Shown here piece by piece: positions 8,473-16,483 of a stretch of DNA of 41,028 nt (positions within the stretch are counted from its first letter, which is position 1; each line of letters begins with the position of its first letter). The notes under the pieces were generated by a model. It searched no databases. It was not told the DNA's origin and worked only from the letters and a program-made list of their open reading frames with translations. The DNA is from Oceanotoga teriensis (GTDB lineage: Bacteria; Thermotogota; Thermotogae; Petrotogales; Petrotogaceae): positions 1-41,028 of the forward strand of contig NZ_QGGI01000021.1 of NCBI RefSeq assembly GCF_003148465.1. Reading direction: 5' to 3'. The position numbers and the translations under genes are program-made.

Positions 8473-8488
8473 TTGTATTTTGATACAA
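8473..8488. promoter_or_regulatory. Inverted repeat, candidate operator of the iron-type importer
   Basis: TTGTAT-TTTG-ATACAA is a perfect 6-bp inverted repeat with a 4-base spacer, 83 bases upstream of the binding-protein gene in the promoter region. It does not resemble a classical Fur box. The regulator is unknown. Confidence 0.4.
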
Positions 8489-8570
8489 TTTTAATACTTT
8501 TTAGAAAATATTATATGTTTTTTCTACTATAAAATATATATGAATTTATTTAAAAATAGGGAGGGATAGT

Positions 8571-9551
8571 ATGAAAAAATTATTATCAGTTTTAACTTTT
8601 ATTCTTGTTGGAATTATGTTTTTTGGTGAATTAATAGTTTATACGAGTGTTGATGAAGCTAATGCAAGAAAAATACTTACAAAGTTTTCTAAAGATACTG
8701 GTATAAAAGTAAAGTATATATTTTTATCATCAGGACCAGCTTTAGCAAGACTTGAAGCAGAAAAAAATAATCCACAAGCAGATATATGGTTTGGGGCTCC
8801 AATGTCAAATCATATAATAGCAAAAGAAAGAGACTTGACAATATCTTATAAATCTCAATTTCAAGCTATAGAAAGTACTTTTTATGATAAAGAAGGATAT
8901 TATCATGCTTTTTATATGAATCCAATAGGAATAGGAGTAAATTTGAGTGTTATGGAACAGATAAAAGCAGATATACCTAAAACATGGGAAGATTTATCAA
9001 AATCAGAATATCAAAATATGATACAGTATCCTAATCCACAATCATCTGGAACTGCTTATTCTTTAATAACAGGTCTTATAAGTATATATGGAGAAAAAGG
9101 TGCTATGGAATATTTAAAACAAATAGCTCCTAATGTTCAATCATATACACAATCAGGAACAGGTCCATCTAAAACAGTAGGTGTTGGTCAGGCCGGTATA
9201 GGTATTCAATTCACTCCTGCCTTTTTCCAATTTAAAGAACAAGGATATCCAGTTGATGTAGTATTTCCTGCAAAAGGAGTTCCTTATGAGTCAGCTTGTC
9301 TTTCAATAGTTAAAGGAACAAAGAATATTGATGAATCAAAAAAACTTGTTGATTGGATATTGTCAAAACAAGGTCAACAAGCGATAGTCGATGAAAAAAC
9401 ATATTTTTATCCAGTTAGAAAAGATGTTGATTTTGGAACTTTACAACCATTATCAACAATAAAGTTGATAAGTGTAGATGAAAAATGGGCAGCAGAAAAT
9501 AAAAAGAGAATAATAGATGATTGGGTAAATGAAGTTCTTCCTGTAAAATAA
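8571..9551 (+). CDS. ABC transporter substrate-binding protein, AfuA/FbpA type (probably Fe3+)
   Basis: A 326-residue exported binding protein of the ferric-iron cluster (COG1840). The signal peptide is residues 1-19 (MKKLLSVLTF, then a hydrophobic core ending in FFG), with the mature part starting near ELIVYTSVDE. The pattern ALARLEAEKNNPQADIWFG is characteristic of AfuA/FutA proteins, and FYPVRKDVD lies near the end. I do not see the adjacent Tyr-Tyr of Neisseria FbpA, so the ligand may be a chelated metal or another anion such as a phosphonate or hexose phosphate. ATG 8571 follows GGGAGGGAT. A GC-rich hairpin separates it from the permease and ATPase genes. Confidence 0.85.
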   Translation: MKKLLSVLTFILVGIMFFGELIVYTSVDEANARKILTKFSKDTGIKVKYIFLSSGPALARLEAEKNNPQADIWFGAPMSNHIIAKERDLTISYKSQFQAIESTFYDKEGYYHAFYMNPIGIGVNLSVMEQIKADIPKTWEDLSKSEYQNMIQYPNPQSSGTAYSLITGLISIYGEKGAMEYLKQIAPNVQSYTQSGTGPSKTVGVGQAGIGIQFTPAFFQFKEQGYPVDVVFPAKGVPYESACLSIVKGTKNIDESKKLVDWILSKQGQQAIVDEKTYFYPVRKDVDFGTLQPLSTIKLISVDEKWAAENKKRIIDDWVNEVLPVK

Positions 9552-9557
9552 TTATTT

Positions 9558-9586
9558 AAGGGGGAAAAATCCCCCTTTCGTTTTAT
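9558..9586 (+). terminator. Hairpin between binding protein and permease (attenuating or stabilising)
   Basis: A 7-bp stem AAGGGGG/CCCCCTT (9558-9564, 9571-9577) with loop AAAAAT is followed by TCGTTTTATTT. It lies inside the operon, so it probably terminates part of the transcripts or protects the binding-protein mRNA, giving more binding protein than permease. Confidence 0.65.
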
Positions 9587-9600
9587 TTAGGAGGTTTTAT

Positions 9601-11280
9601 ATGTTCAGTGAAGAAAATAAAAATAAAGCAAAAAAACTTTTCAAAAATCCCATAATAATGATATTAATAATTATTATATTTAGTTTAATAGCACTTTTTA
9701 TTATTTATCCATTGATTAGAGTTTTACAAGTTAGTTTTACAAATTCAGAGGGTAATATATCTTTAGAAATTTATAAAGATGTATTTGGAAACAATTATAT
9801 GAAAAAAGGATTTTTTAATTCAATATTAATAGCTTCTCTAACAGCTATTATAGGTACGATATTAGGATTTTTATTTGCTTATACTTTGAATAGAACAGAT
9901 ATACCATTTAAAAAGCTTTTTAAAACTATAGCAGTTATACCAATGGTTTTTCCACCATTTATTGGAGCTTTAGCAATAATAATGTTATTCGGATTTAATG
10001 GCCTTATAACAGCAAAAATTTTTGGTATAAGAAATTTTCCAGTTTATGGGTTATGGGGACTTATGATAGCTCAAATAGTTTCATTTTTCCCCGTTGCTTT
10101 TATAACTCTTGATGGGGTGATATCTACTATTTCTCCAACTCTTGAAGATGCAGCTTTTAATTTAAAAGCCAATAGAAAACAAGTATTTTTTAAGGTAATT
10201 CTTCCTCTATCAGTTCCTGGAATAGCAAGTACTATGTTAATACTCTTTATAGAATCGTTGGCTGATTTTGGAAATCCATTAATACTTGCAGGTTCAAGAT
10301 TTCCCGTGTTATCTGTTCAAGCCTATCTTCAAATAACGGGAATGTTTGATTTGAAGACTGGAGCAGCATTAGCTGTATGGCTTTTAATTCCTTCCATAAT
10401 AGCTTTTGTAGTTCAAAAATATTGGATAGGAAAGAAAAAATACATAACAGTTACTGGAAAACCAAATACTTCAACTATAAAAAGTGTTGGTCCTATAACA
10501 AAATGGGTATTATTTACAATTATAGTTATAATTTCTCTTTTTATACTTTTAATATATGTAACTATTTTTTGGGGAGCATTTACAAAAGTTTGGGGAATGA
10601 ATAATCAATTTACATTTGATAATTTTAAATATGTTTTTGATGTTGGTGGACAATCTATAATAGATACATTGATAATAGCTCTTACATCTACACCTATATC
10701 GGCATTGCTCGGTATGATAATCGCTTTTTTAATAGTCAGAAAAACATTTCCTTTAAAAAGAACTATGGAATTTACATCATTATTGAATTTTGCAGTTCCA
10801 GGTACTGTAATAGGTATAGGCTATATATTGGCCTTTAACTCAAAACCAATATTATTGACTGGAACTTTTATAATACTTGTAATAAACTTTGTTTTTAGAT
10901 ATGTTCCTGTTGGAATTCAATCTGGAATGGCTCTTTTAGGTCAAGTTGATCCTGCAATTGAAGAAGCGGCATATACTTTAGGGGCAGATGATAAAACTGT
11001 TTTTTCTAAAATAACTTTACCTCTAATAATTCCTGCTTTTTTTTCAGCGATGGTTTATTCTTTTGTTAGATCTATGACAGCCATAAGTGCGGCTATATTT
11101 TTAGTCTCAGCAAATTGGAATCTTATGACTGTGCAAATTCTTTCTCAGAGTGATTCTGGAAGACTTTCAGAAGCATGTGCTTTTTCTGTAATTTTGATAA
11201 TAATAATATTTGTATTTATGGGAATATTAAAATTATTTTTAAAAAATAAAATATCACTCGTAAATAATAGTCAGAGGTGA
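9601..11280 (+). CDS. ABC transporter permease, fused two-domain type (iron-type importer)
   Basis: A 559-residue inner-membrane permease made of two BPD_transp_1 domains in tandem (FbpB/COG1178 type), with about twelve helices. Each half carries the cytoplasmic loop that docks on the ATPase: EDAAFNLKANRKQVFFKVILP in the first half and EEAAYTLGADDKTVFSKITLP in the second. One fused chain therefore forms the whole channel, which is common for ferric-iron importers. AGGAGG precedes ATG 9601. The ATPase gene follows after four bases, so the two are translationally close. Confidence 0.92.
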   Translation: MFSEENKNKAKKLFKNPIIMILIIIIFSLIALFIIYPLIRVLQVSFTNSEGNISLEIYKDVFGNNYMKKGFFNSILIASLTAIIGTILGFLFAYTLNRTDIPFKKLFKTIAVIPMVFPPFIGALAIIMLFGFNGLITAKIFGIRNFPVYGLWGLMIAQIVSFFPVAFITLDGVISTISPTLEDAAFNLKANRKQVFFKVILPLSVPGIASTMLILFIESLADFGNPLILAGSRFPVLSVQAYLQITGMFDLKTGAALAVWLLIPSIIAFVVQKYWIGKKKYITVTGKPNTSTIKSVGPITKWVLFTIIVIISLFILLIYVTIFWGAFTKVWGMNNQFTFDNFKYVFDVGGQSIIDTLIIALTSTPISALLGMIIAFLIVRKTFPLKRTMEFTSLLNFAVPGTVIGIGYILAFNSKPILLTGTFIILVINFVFRYVPVGIQSGMALLGQVDPAIEEAAYTLGADDKTVFSKITLPLIIPAFFSAMVYSFVRSMTAISAAIFLVSANWNLMTVQILSQSDSGRLSEACAFSVILIIIIFVFMGILKLFLKNKISLVNNSQR

Positions 11281-11284
11281 GTTT

Positions 11285-12364
11285 ATGTCATTAAATTTGA
11301 AAAATTTAAAAAAAATTTTTAAAAGTGATGGAGTAGAAAATATAGCTGTTGATAATTTTAATCTTGATATAAAAGAGGGACAACTTGTTACATTTCTTGG
11401 CCCATCTGGTTGTGGTAAAACAACTACATTAAGAATGGTATCTGGATTTGAAAATCCTTCAGCTGGAAATATAATATTGGATGAAAAAGATATAACAAAT
11501 GATCCACCAAATAAAAGAGATATATCTATGATGTTTCAAAGTTATGCATTATTTCCTCATATGAATGTTAGAGAGAACATAGAATTTGGATTAAAACTAA
11601 AGAAATTTAGTAAAAAAAGAATAAAAGAAAAAGCTGATAAAATAATAGAATTAACTGGGTTAAGTGGTATGGAAAAAAGAAGACCAGATCAAATTTCGGG
11701 TGGTCAACAACAAAGAGTAGCTCTCGCAAGATCTTTAGTTATGGAGCCTAAAGTTTTATTATTTGATGAACCTCTTTCAAATCTTGATGCGAAACTTAGA
11801 GAAAGTATGAGACTTGAAATAAGAAGAATACAAAAAGAATTGAATATAACAAGTATATATGTGACTCATGATCAGATAGAAGCTATGAGTATATCAGATT
11901 TGATAGTTATAATGGATAAAGGAAAAATAATGCAAATTGGTTCTCCATATGAAATATATTCTAAACCTCAAAATAAATTTGTTGCGGATTTTATAGGAAA
12001 TGTAAATTTTTTGGAAGGTAAAATAAGCTATATAGGTGAGGATTATATTAAAGTTTTTAATAAAGAACTCAATGAAGAATTTATAGGTTATTCTGATAAA
12101 GAATTGAAAAAAGATGATGAAGTTTATATAGTTTTGAGACCAGAAGGGATAAATACAAAAAAAGAAAATAGAGAAAATTATATTTCAGGTATAATAGATA
12201 AATATGTTTTTTTAGGTTCAAATATAGAATTGGATATAAGACTTAAAAATGGAAAACTTTTACATGTAAATGAATATAATATAATTGAGAAAGAACTTCC
12301 CGTTATAGGAAAAAATTTGGAAGTCTATTTTAGTAAAAAAAATAGTTGGATAATAAAAAAATGA
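11285..12364 (+). CDS. ABC transporter ATP-binding protein (FbpC/PotA type)
   Basis: The 359-residue cytoplasmic ATPase that powers the importer encoded just upstream. Walker A GPSGCGKT is at 39-46, the Q-loop Gln at 85, signature ISGGQ at 137-141, Walker B VLLFDE at 157-162 and the H-loop His at 195; all catalytic residues are intact. The C-terminal part (about 235-359) is a TOBE-like regulatory domain, as in FbpC, PotA and CysA. The start ATG 11285 follows GAGGTGAG that overlaps the permease stop. The operon ends in a terminator placed immediately after the stop. Confidence 0.93.
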   Translation: MSLNLKNLKKIFKSDGVENIAVDNFNLDIKEGQLVTFLGPSGCGKTTTLRMVSGFENPSAGNIILDEKDITNDPPNKRDISMMFQSYALFPHMNVRENIEFGLKLKKFSKKRIKEKADKIIELTGLSGMEKRRPDQISGGQQQRVALARSLVMEPKVLLFDEPLSNLDAKLRESMRLEIRRIQKELNITSIYVTHDQIEAMSISDLIVIMDKGKIMQIGSPYEIYSKPQNKFVADFIGNVNFLEGKISYIGEDYIKVFNKELNEEFIGYSDKELKKDDEVYIVLRPEGINTKKENRENYISGIIDKYVFLGSNIELDIRLKNGKLLHVNEYNIIEKELPVIGKNLEVYFSKKNSWIIKK

Positions 12365-12396
12365 GAGACAATCGAAATGATTGTCTCTTTTTTTTT
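12365..12396. terminator. Bidirectional terminator, iron-type operon / lipoprotein gene
   Basis: A 9-bp stem GAGACAATC/GATTGTCTC with loop GAAAT is followed by about ten T on the plus strand and has an A/T-rich flank for the minus strand. It separates the convergent ATPase and lipoprotein genes. Confidence 0.9.
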
Positions 12397-12400
12397 ATTT

Positions 12401-12892
12401 TTATGACATTTCTGGATAAGATTTTACTTCAGTTCCTTCTTTGTATAAGTATACTCCATACCATTTTCCATTAATATAAATTAAATTTTCTTCTGAAGTT
12501 TCAGTTTCGGTTTCCACGGGATCAGTTTTACTTTCTAAAGTTATTGTAATGTTTGCAGTAGCTATTTTTTCTATTTTTGCAGGAGCATCAGCTGGTTTAG
12601 AAGATATTTTTATATTTTCAACTTTATAACTTTTTATATCTGAAGTACTGTATAGAAAACCCAATATAAGGGAAAGTTCGTTTTTGCCAGTATTTTTTTC
12701 TTCTTCAGTTAAATTTTCCATATAAACATATTTGTCACAGAATTCTGAACCAGGTAATTTATTTTGTAAATCTTTTATAACATTGTTAAACTGTTTTTCA
12801 GCAGCTGAACTTTCAGATTCTGCTGGTTTTGTACAACTAACAAATAAAATCCCCAAAGTTAAAACTAATATTACAAAAATACTTTTTTTCAT
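12401..12892 (-). CDS. Lipoprotein of unknown function
   Basis: A 163-residue protein with a clear lipoprotein signal: MKKSIFVILVLTLGILFVSC, where Cys20 would be lipidated. The segment after it (TKPAESESSAAEKQ) is a Ser/Glu-rich linker. The mature domain of about 125 residues has alternating hydrophilic and strand-like segments and an acidic stretch (TDPVETETETSEEN) before INGKWYGVYLY, a pattern seen in small DUF4878/NTF2-like lipoproteins, although I cannot assign it to a family. GGGGGTAA lies before the ATG. It has its own promoter and sits alone between the iron-type operon and the RpiR regulator. No function is inferred. Confidence 0.85.
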   Translation of the reverse strand: MKKSIFVILVLTLGILFVSCTKPAESESSAAEKQFNNVIKDLQNKLPGSEFCDKYVYMENLTEEEKNTGKNELSLILGFLYSTSDIKSYKVENIKISSKPADAPAKIEKIATANITITLESKTDPVETETETSEENLIYINGKWYGVYLYKEGTEVKSYPEMS

Positions 12893-12924
12893 AGAATTAC
12901 CCCCTATATAATATATTTTTACGT

Positions 12925-12964
12925 GTACAAAACATATTATAAGTACAAAATATTTCCTTTGTAA
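12925..12964 (-). promoter_or_regulatory. Promoter of the lipoprotein gene with flanking direct repeats
   Basis: On the minus strand TTACAA (12964-12959) and TATAAT (12941-12936) are 17 bases apart. GTACAAAA occurs at 12925-12932 and 12943-12950 (plus-strand reading), 18 bases apart and straddling the -10 box; a related TTACAAAA lies at 12975. The repeats may be a regulator site. Confidence 0.55.
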
Positions 12965-13069
12965 TCTTTTTTGGTTACAAAAATATTAATTAAACGTTTG
13001 TGATTTAATAAATAGATTAAATTTAATAAAAGAAATTAAAGATATATTTTTGTAGTTTATTAGTAATAA

Positions 13070-13096
13070 AAAAATGACTTTGTAAAGTCATTTTTT
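13070..13096 (-). terminator. Terminator of the RpiR-family gene
   Basis: A stem AAAATGACTT/AAGTCATTTT with loop TGTA and A/T-rich flanks overlaps the end of the regulator gene. It works for minus-strand transcription. Confidence 0.75.
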
Positions 13097-13943
13097 AAAA
13101 TCTTTTTTTTGATATTGAGTTTCTTATTTTTTCTAAATTACAAAAATAATCATCTTTTTTCTTAAGGCAACTTCCAACAAAAATAGTGTCTATAAGGGTC
13201 AAAGCACTTATTCTTGATTCTGAAGCTTCGCTTTTGAAATCATTTTCTTTACCATAAGCGATTAATATTATATCTGAGACCTTTGCAATTGGGGATTTTA
13301 TATTTGAAGTAATTGATATTATTTTTGTATTATTTTCTTTTGCAATTTTTAGGTTTTCTATTAATTCTTTATTACTTCCTGTATTTGAAATCGCTAAAAT
13401 ACAATCTTTTTCATTTAAAGATGCACTTAGCATTGCTTGAAAATGAGAATCGGAATGATATATGCAATCTTTGTCTATTTTTAAAAATTTATGATAGGCA
13501 TCGAGAGCTATAGCAGATGAACCTCCCATACCATAGAATACTTTTTTATTAGATTCAGAAAGTATTTTTATAGCTTCATTTAAATTTTTAGAATCATTTA
13601 GATTTAAAGTTTCTTTCAATGAGTTTATTGTTGAATTAAATACTTTTTGTTTTATTATAGTTATATCATCATCTTTTTTTATTTCCCAATGTACATTTTT
13701 TATTGGTTCAACATTTTCACTTGCTATGCTGATTTTTAATTGTTGAAATCCTGTATAACCAAGTTTTTTACTGAGCCTGAATACCGTAGCTTCGCCACAT
13801 TTGCATTTTTCAGAGAGTTCAGTTATGGTCATATGAATTATTTCAAAAGGATTTTTTAGTATATAGTCTGCAACTCTTTTTTCAGCCCCTTTTAATTTTG
13901 AATATATGTTCATTATGGACTGCATATAGTTGTTTTTTTCCAT
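13095..13943 (-). CDS. RpiR/HexR-family transcriptional regulator (HTH + SIS domain)
   Basis: A 282-residue cytoplasmic regulator. The N-terminal HTH_6 domain (about 1-77) includes AEKRVADYILKNP and the recognition part CGEATVFRLSKKLGYTGFQQLK. A SIS sugar-isomerase-like domain (about 120-255) has VFYGMGGSSAIALDAYHKFLK and CILAISNTGSNKELIE, which bind phosphosugars in this family. The regulator therefore senses a phosphorylated sugar, but no catabolic gene is adjacent and the target is unknown; the gluconate operon 9 kb away has no regulator of its own and is one candidate. AGAGGG precedes the ATG. Confidence 0.92.
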   Translation of the reverse strand: MEKNNYMQSIMNIYSKLKGAEKRVADYILKNPFEIIHMTITELSEKCKCGEATVFRLSKKLGYTGFQQLKISIASENVEPIKNVHWEIKKDDDITIIKQKVFNSTINSLKETLNLNDSKNLNEAIKILSESNKKVFYGMGGSSAIALDAYHKFLKIDKDCIYHSDSHFQAMLSASLNEKDCILAISNTGSNKELIENLKIAKENNTKIISITSNIKSPIAKVSDIILIAYGKENDFKSEASESRISALTLIDTIFVGSCLKKKDDYFCNLEKIRNSISKKRF

Positions 13944-14001
13944 TTTTAATCCCTCTTTTCATAGTTATTAATTATATTATAACTTAATTTAATTTAATAT
14001 C

Positions 14002-14014
14002 ATCAAGTATTGAT
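14002..14014. promoter_or_regulatory. Inverted repeat upstream of the RpiR-family gene
   Basis: ATCAA-GTA-TTGAT is a perfect 5-bp inverted repeat 58 bases upstream of the start codon, close to a TATAAT-like box. It may be the autoregulatory operator. Confidence 0.35.
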
Positions 14015-14048
14015 CATGTTTGAGATTAATATTATTTTAAATATATTG

Positions 14049-14092
14049 AAAAAGACCTCTTTATAAATGAATTAAAAAGAGATCTTTTTTGT
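14049..14092 (-). terminator. Terminator of the AraC/GyrI regulator gene
   Basis: A 14-bp stem with one mismatch (14049-14062 with 14076-14089) lies directly after the gene in the minus direction and is A/T flanked. Confidence 0.7.
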
Positions 14093-14095
14093 TTT

Positions 14096-14992
14096 TTAAG
14101 ATTTATTTTTTTCTTTTACAGGTCTTGCTTCAATATAGCCACGATATCCCATTGGTGCGAGTTGAAATGAAGGATCTGATTCATAATTCCATTTGTATCC
14201 GTATATTTCTGGATCAAATTTATCTATTTTTTCCATTACTTCAGATACAGCTTCATTGAAATTTTCATCTTCATATGGTTCTCCTTGAAAAACCATCATT
14301 TTGCAGGGTTTTAGAGTTATGAGTTCATAACCTTCTGGTATTTTATTATTATAATTCAAAGGAACTTCAACTCCTTGAACATACTTTGAAGTTCCTTCTT
14401 TTATCATATTGTCAGGAAGCCACATTCCAATAGGTTCGTATAAAGCTTCTTTTACACTTGTGAGTACACCCCATACATCACATCCAACTTCTTCACAGTA
14501 TTCAAAATATTTTTTTGCTTTTTTTCCTCTTAATATTAAAGCTTTTCTTTCAGGTCTTTCAATAATCTGTACAAAAATAGCTTTTACGTCTTTTTCCATA
14601 TTAATCTCTCCTTTATTTTTAGATTTTTTTTCATAAGCTAAATAAGGGATAAAGAGTTCAATAGGTTCAGGTTTTTTACTGTATTTTTTAGGAGAAATTC
14701 CAAATTTTTTTGAAAATGCACGTGTAAATCCTTCCGGAGAATCAAAGACAAAATCAAAAGCAATGTCTATAACTTTTATTTTATTGTCTCTTAGTTTTAA
14801 GGCAGCTTTAGAAAGTCTGAGATCTCTTATATAACAAAAGAGATTTTTACCTATGATTTCTTTAAATAATCTTTCTGTATGCCAAGGAGAATATCCGGAA
14901 ATTTCTGAAATATTTTTTAATGTGATATTTGAATTTAAATTTTTTTCAATATATACCTGAATTTTTTTTATAGTATTCATTTTTTTACTCAT
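14096..14992 (-). CDS. AraC-family regulator with GyrI-like effector-binding domain
   Basis: A 298-residue regulator with the Rob-like order: AraC HTH pair first (about 8-105, with NITLKNISEISGYSPWHTERLFKEIIG and IKVIDIAFDFVFDSPEGFTRAFSKKFGISPKKY), then a GyrI-like small-molecule-binding domain (about 133-290, with KYVQGVEVP and YIEARPV at its end). Such proteins usually activate stress or multidrug genes after binding a hydrophobic ligand. Divergent from it is a small gene (15479-15742) that resembles only a GyrI-like domain, so the two may bind related ligands. The leader between promoter and start is long (about 320 bases) and contains two hairpins. Confidence 0.92.
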   Translation of the reverse strand: MSKKMNTIKKIQVYIEKNLNSNITLKNISEISGYSPWHTERLFKEIIGKNLFCYIRDLRLSKAALKLRDNKIKVIDIAFDFVFDSPEGFTRAFSKKFGISPKKYSKKPEPIELFIPYLAYEKKSKNKGEINMEKDVKAIFVQIIERPERKALILRGKKAKKYFEYCEEVGCDVWGVLTSVKEALYEPIGMWLPDNMIKEGTSKYVQGVEVPLNYNNKIPEGYELITLKPCKMMVFQGEPYEDENFNEAVSEVMEKIDKFDPEIYGYKWNYESDPSFQLAPMGYRGYIEARPVKEKNKS

Positions 14993-15025
14993 TTTTCACC
15001 TCATTTATAATAATAATATCATTTT

Positions 15026-15053
15026 GCAATTTTTAAATCTTGATTGTAATTGC
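15026..15053. promoter_or_regulatory. Inverted repeat before the AraC/GyrI gene
   Basis: GCAATT (15026-15031) and AATTGC (15048-15053) are 16 bases apart, 34 bases upstream of the start codon; the arms are 22 bp centre to centre, two helical turns. This is a candidate autoregulatory site. Confidence 0.35.
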
Positions 15054-15129
15054 TATTTTATTATAAATTTTTATATTAATATTATAATTTTTAAATGTAA
15101 AAATATAAATTCTTTAATATAATTATATT

Positions 15130-15167
15130 AAAATAACCTACACGGCTTAAGCTGTGTAGGTTATTTT
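15130..15167. terminator. Strong hairpin in the AraC/GyrI leader region
   Basis: A 17-bp stem with one G-U pair (15130-15146 with 15151-15167) and a TTAA loop, A-rich on the left and T-rich on the right. It can terminate in either direction. No gene ends here, so it marks either the end of a lost gene or an attenuator for the minus-strand AraC leader. Confidence 0.7.
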
Positions 15168-15278
15168 ATTTCATTTCATATTATATTATATCTACAATCA
15201 CTATAATTCATTTGTAATATATTTTCTGTATTTCTTTAAGTCTTGAAATTCACAAAATTATTATAAATAAAAAAAATC

Positions 15279-15320
15279 CGGCTTTTTAAGCCGGTATTTT
15301 TATTTATATAATTCAATTAT
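15279..15320 (-). ncRNA. Candidate tiny RNA (about 41 nt) or terminated leader
   Basis: A consensus minus-strand promoter at 15326-15354 should start transcription near 15319. Only about fifteen bases later a CCGGCTT/AAGCCGG hairpin (15288-15294 with 15298-15304) is followed by eight T (15286-15279, minus strand). The product would be about 41 bases, mostly hairpin. It is either a stand-alone small RNA or the terminated form of the AraC/GyrI leader. No coding capacity is present. Confidence 0.45.
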
Positions 15321-15325
15321 ATCAT

Positions 15326-15354
15326 AAAAAATGAATATTGTCAATAAATTTTTT
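15326..15354 (-). promoter_or_regulatory. Perfect consensus promoter on the minus strand
   Basis: TTGACA (15354-15349) and TATAAT (15331-15326) are exactly 17 bases apart, the best sigma-A match in the window. The nearest minus-strand gene is the AraC/GyrI regulator 334 bases away, beyond two hairpins. Confidence 0.75.
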
Positions 15355-15478
15355 GATACTTTAAAGATAATTTATTATTAAAATAAAATTTTTAAATATA
15401 ATAATAGCAAAAAATATCAAGAATAAATTTGTATATTTTTGTATAATATTAATATAATTTATGAGGAGGTTTGATTTT

Positions 15479-15742
15479 ATGAATATGTCACCAAAATTTG
15501 TGAAATTAGAAAGTTTTAATGTTTTAGGGTTTAGATACTTTGGAAAAAATGAAAATAATGAAATTTCTGATTTATGGACAAAATTTTATTTAGAAATTAA
15601 AAAATATAAGGAGTTCATAAATAAAGATAAAATAGGTCTTTGTAGTAAAGTCAATACTGATGGTGATTTTGAGTATTATGGTAAAGATTATAAGAATGAT
15701 GAAGATGATTCTGTTATTTATATTTATTATCCAATAGAATAA
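15479..15742 (+). CDS. Small GyrI-like/effector-binding domain protein, apparently truncated
   Basis: An 87-residue protein that begins like the stand-alone GyrI-like effector-binding domains (FVKLESFNVLGFRYFGKN, then EISDLWTKFYLEIKKYKEFINKDKIGLCSKVNTDGDFEYYG). The family's usual second half, with its Glu-containing ligand strand, is missing: the protein ends in YIYYPIE at about half the usual 150 residues. A terminator overlaps the stop, so the short form is the settled one. The start ATG 15479 follows GAGGAGG (15463-15469); an in-frame ATG at 15461 contains that site and is rejected. The gene is divergent from a full AraC/GyrI regulator. It may sequester the same ligand or be a relic; this is unproven. 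Confidence 0.7.
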   Translation: MNMSPKFVKLESFNVLGFRYFGKNENNEISDLWTKFYLEIKKYKEFINKDKIGLCSKVNTDGDFEYYGKDYKNDEDDSVIYIYYPIE

Positions 15743-15768
15743 GTCATGAGTATTCATGACTTATTTTT
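15741..15768 (+). terminator. Terminator of the small GyrI-like gene
   Basis: A 9-bp perfect stem (15741-15749 with 15754-15762) is followed by a T-rich tail and begins at the stop codon. Confidence 0.8.
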
Positions 15769-15808
15769 GTTATATAATAGTATTGTTTAATATATGGAGG
15801 TGTAGTTT

Positions 15809-16483
15809 ATGTTTAAAATTTTTATAATTGAGGATGATAAAAAATTAAGTGCTCTTTTATCTCAAAATCTTGAAAAATGGAACTTTATAACTAAAGAGGT
15901 AGAAGATTTTTCAAATATTATAAATGAATTTATAAATTATGATCCTAATCTAGTATTACTTGATATAAATCTTCCTGCATTTGATGGCTTTTATTGGTGT
16001 TCCAAAATAAGAGAAATATCTAAAGTTCCTGTGATATTTATCTCTTCAAGAAATTCAAATATGGATATAATAATGGCTATAAATATGGGAGGAGATGATT
16101 TTATTCAAAAACCTTTATCTACAGAAATTTTAATAGCTAAAATTAATGCTTTACTTAGAAGAACTTATTCATATCATGATACTCAGACTAATGTCATTGA
16201 ATATAATGGAATTGTTTTAGATATGAAAGATAATATTTTAATTTATAAAGATGAAAAAATTGAACTTACTAAAAATGAATATAAAATTTTATATGTTTTA
16301 ATAAAAAATAATAATAAAATAGTCTTAAGAGATGATATAATGCGTGTTTTATGGGAAGATGAAAGTTTTGTAGATGATAATACTTTAACTGTTAATATAA
16401 ATAGATTGAGAAAAAAACTTGAAGAATATGGTATAAAAGATGTTATAAAAACTAAAAAAGGGCAGGGGTATATTTTATCATGA
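15809..16483 (+). CDS. BceR-like response regulator (OmpR family)
   Basis: A 224-residue response regulator. The receiver has the acidic residues E8-D9-D10, phosphoacceptor Asp52 (LLDINLPAFDG) and Lys101 (IQKPLS). The winged helix (about 128-224) ends with the usual NRLRKKLEEYG...GQGYILS. GGAGGTG precedes ATG 15809. The stop overlaps the kinase start in ATGA. Together with an intramembrane-sensing kinase this is the BceR/GraR group, which normally controls an adjacent peptide-antibiotic ABC transporter. Here the transporter (23161-25837) lies 5.7 kb away, and a BceR-type box is found at its promoter. Confidence 0.92.
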   Translation: MFKIFIIEDDKKLSALLSQNLEKWNFITKEVEDFSNIINEFINYDPNLVLLDINLPAFDGFYWCSKIREISKVPVIFISSRNSNMDIIMAINMGGDDFIQKPLSTEILIAKINALLRRTYSYHDTQTNVIEYNGIVLDMKDNILIYKDEKIELTKNEYKILYVLIKNNNKIVLRDDIMRVLWEDESFVDDNTLTVNINRLRKKLEEYGIKDVIKTKKGQGYILS

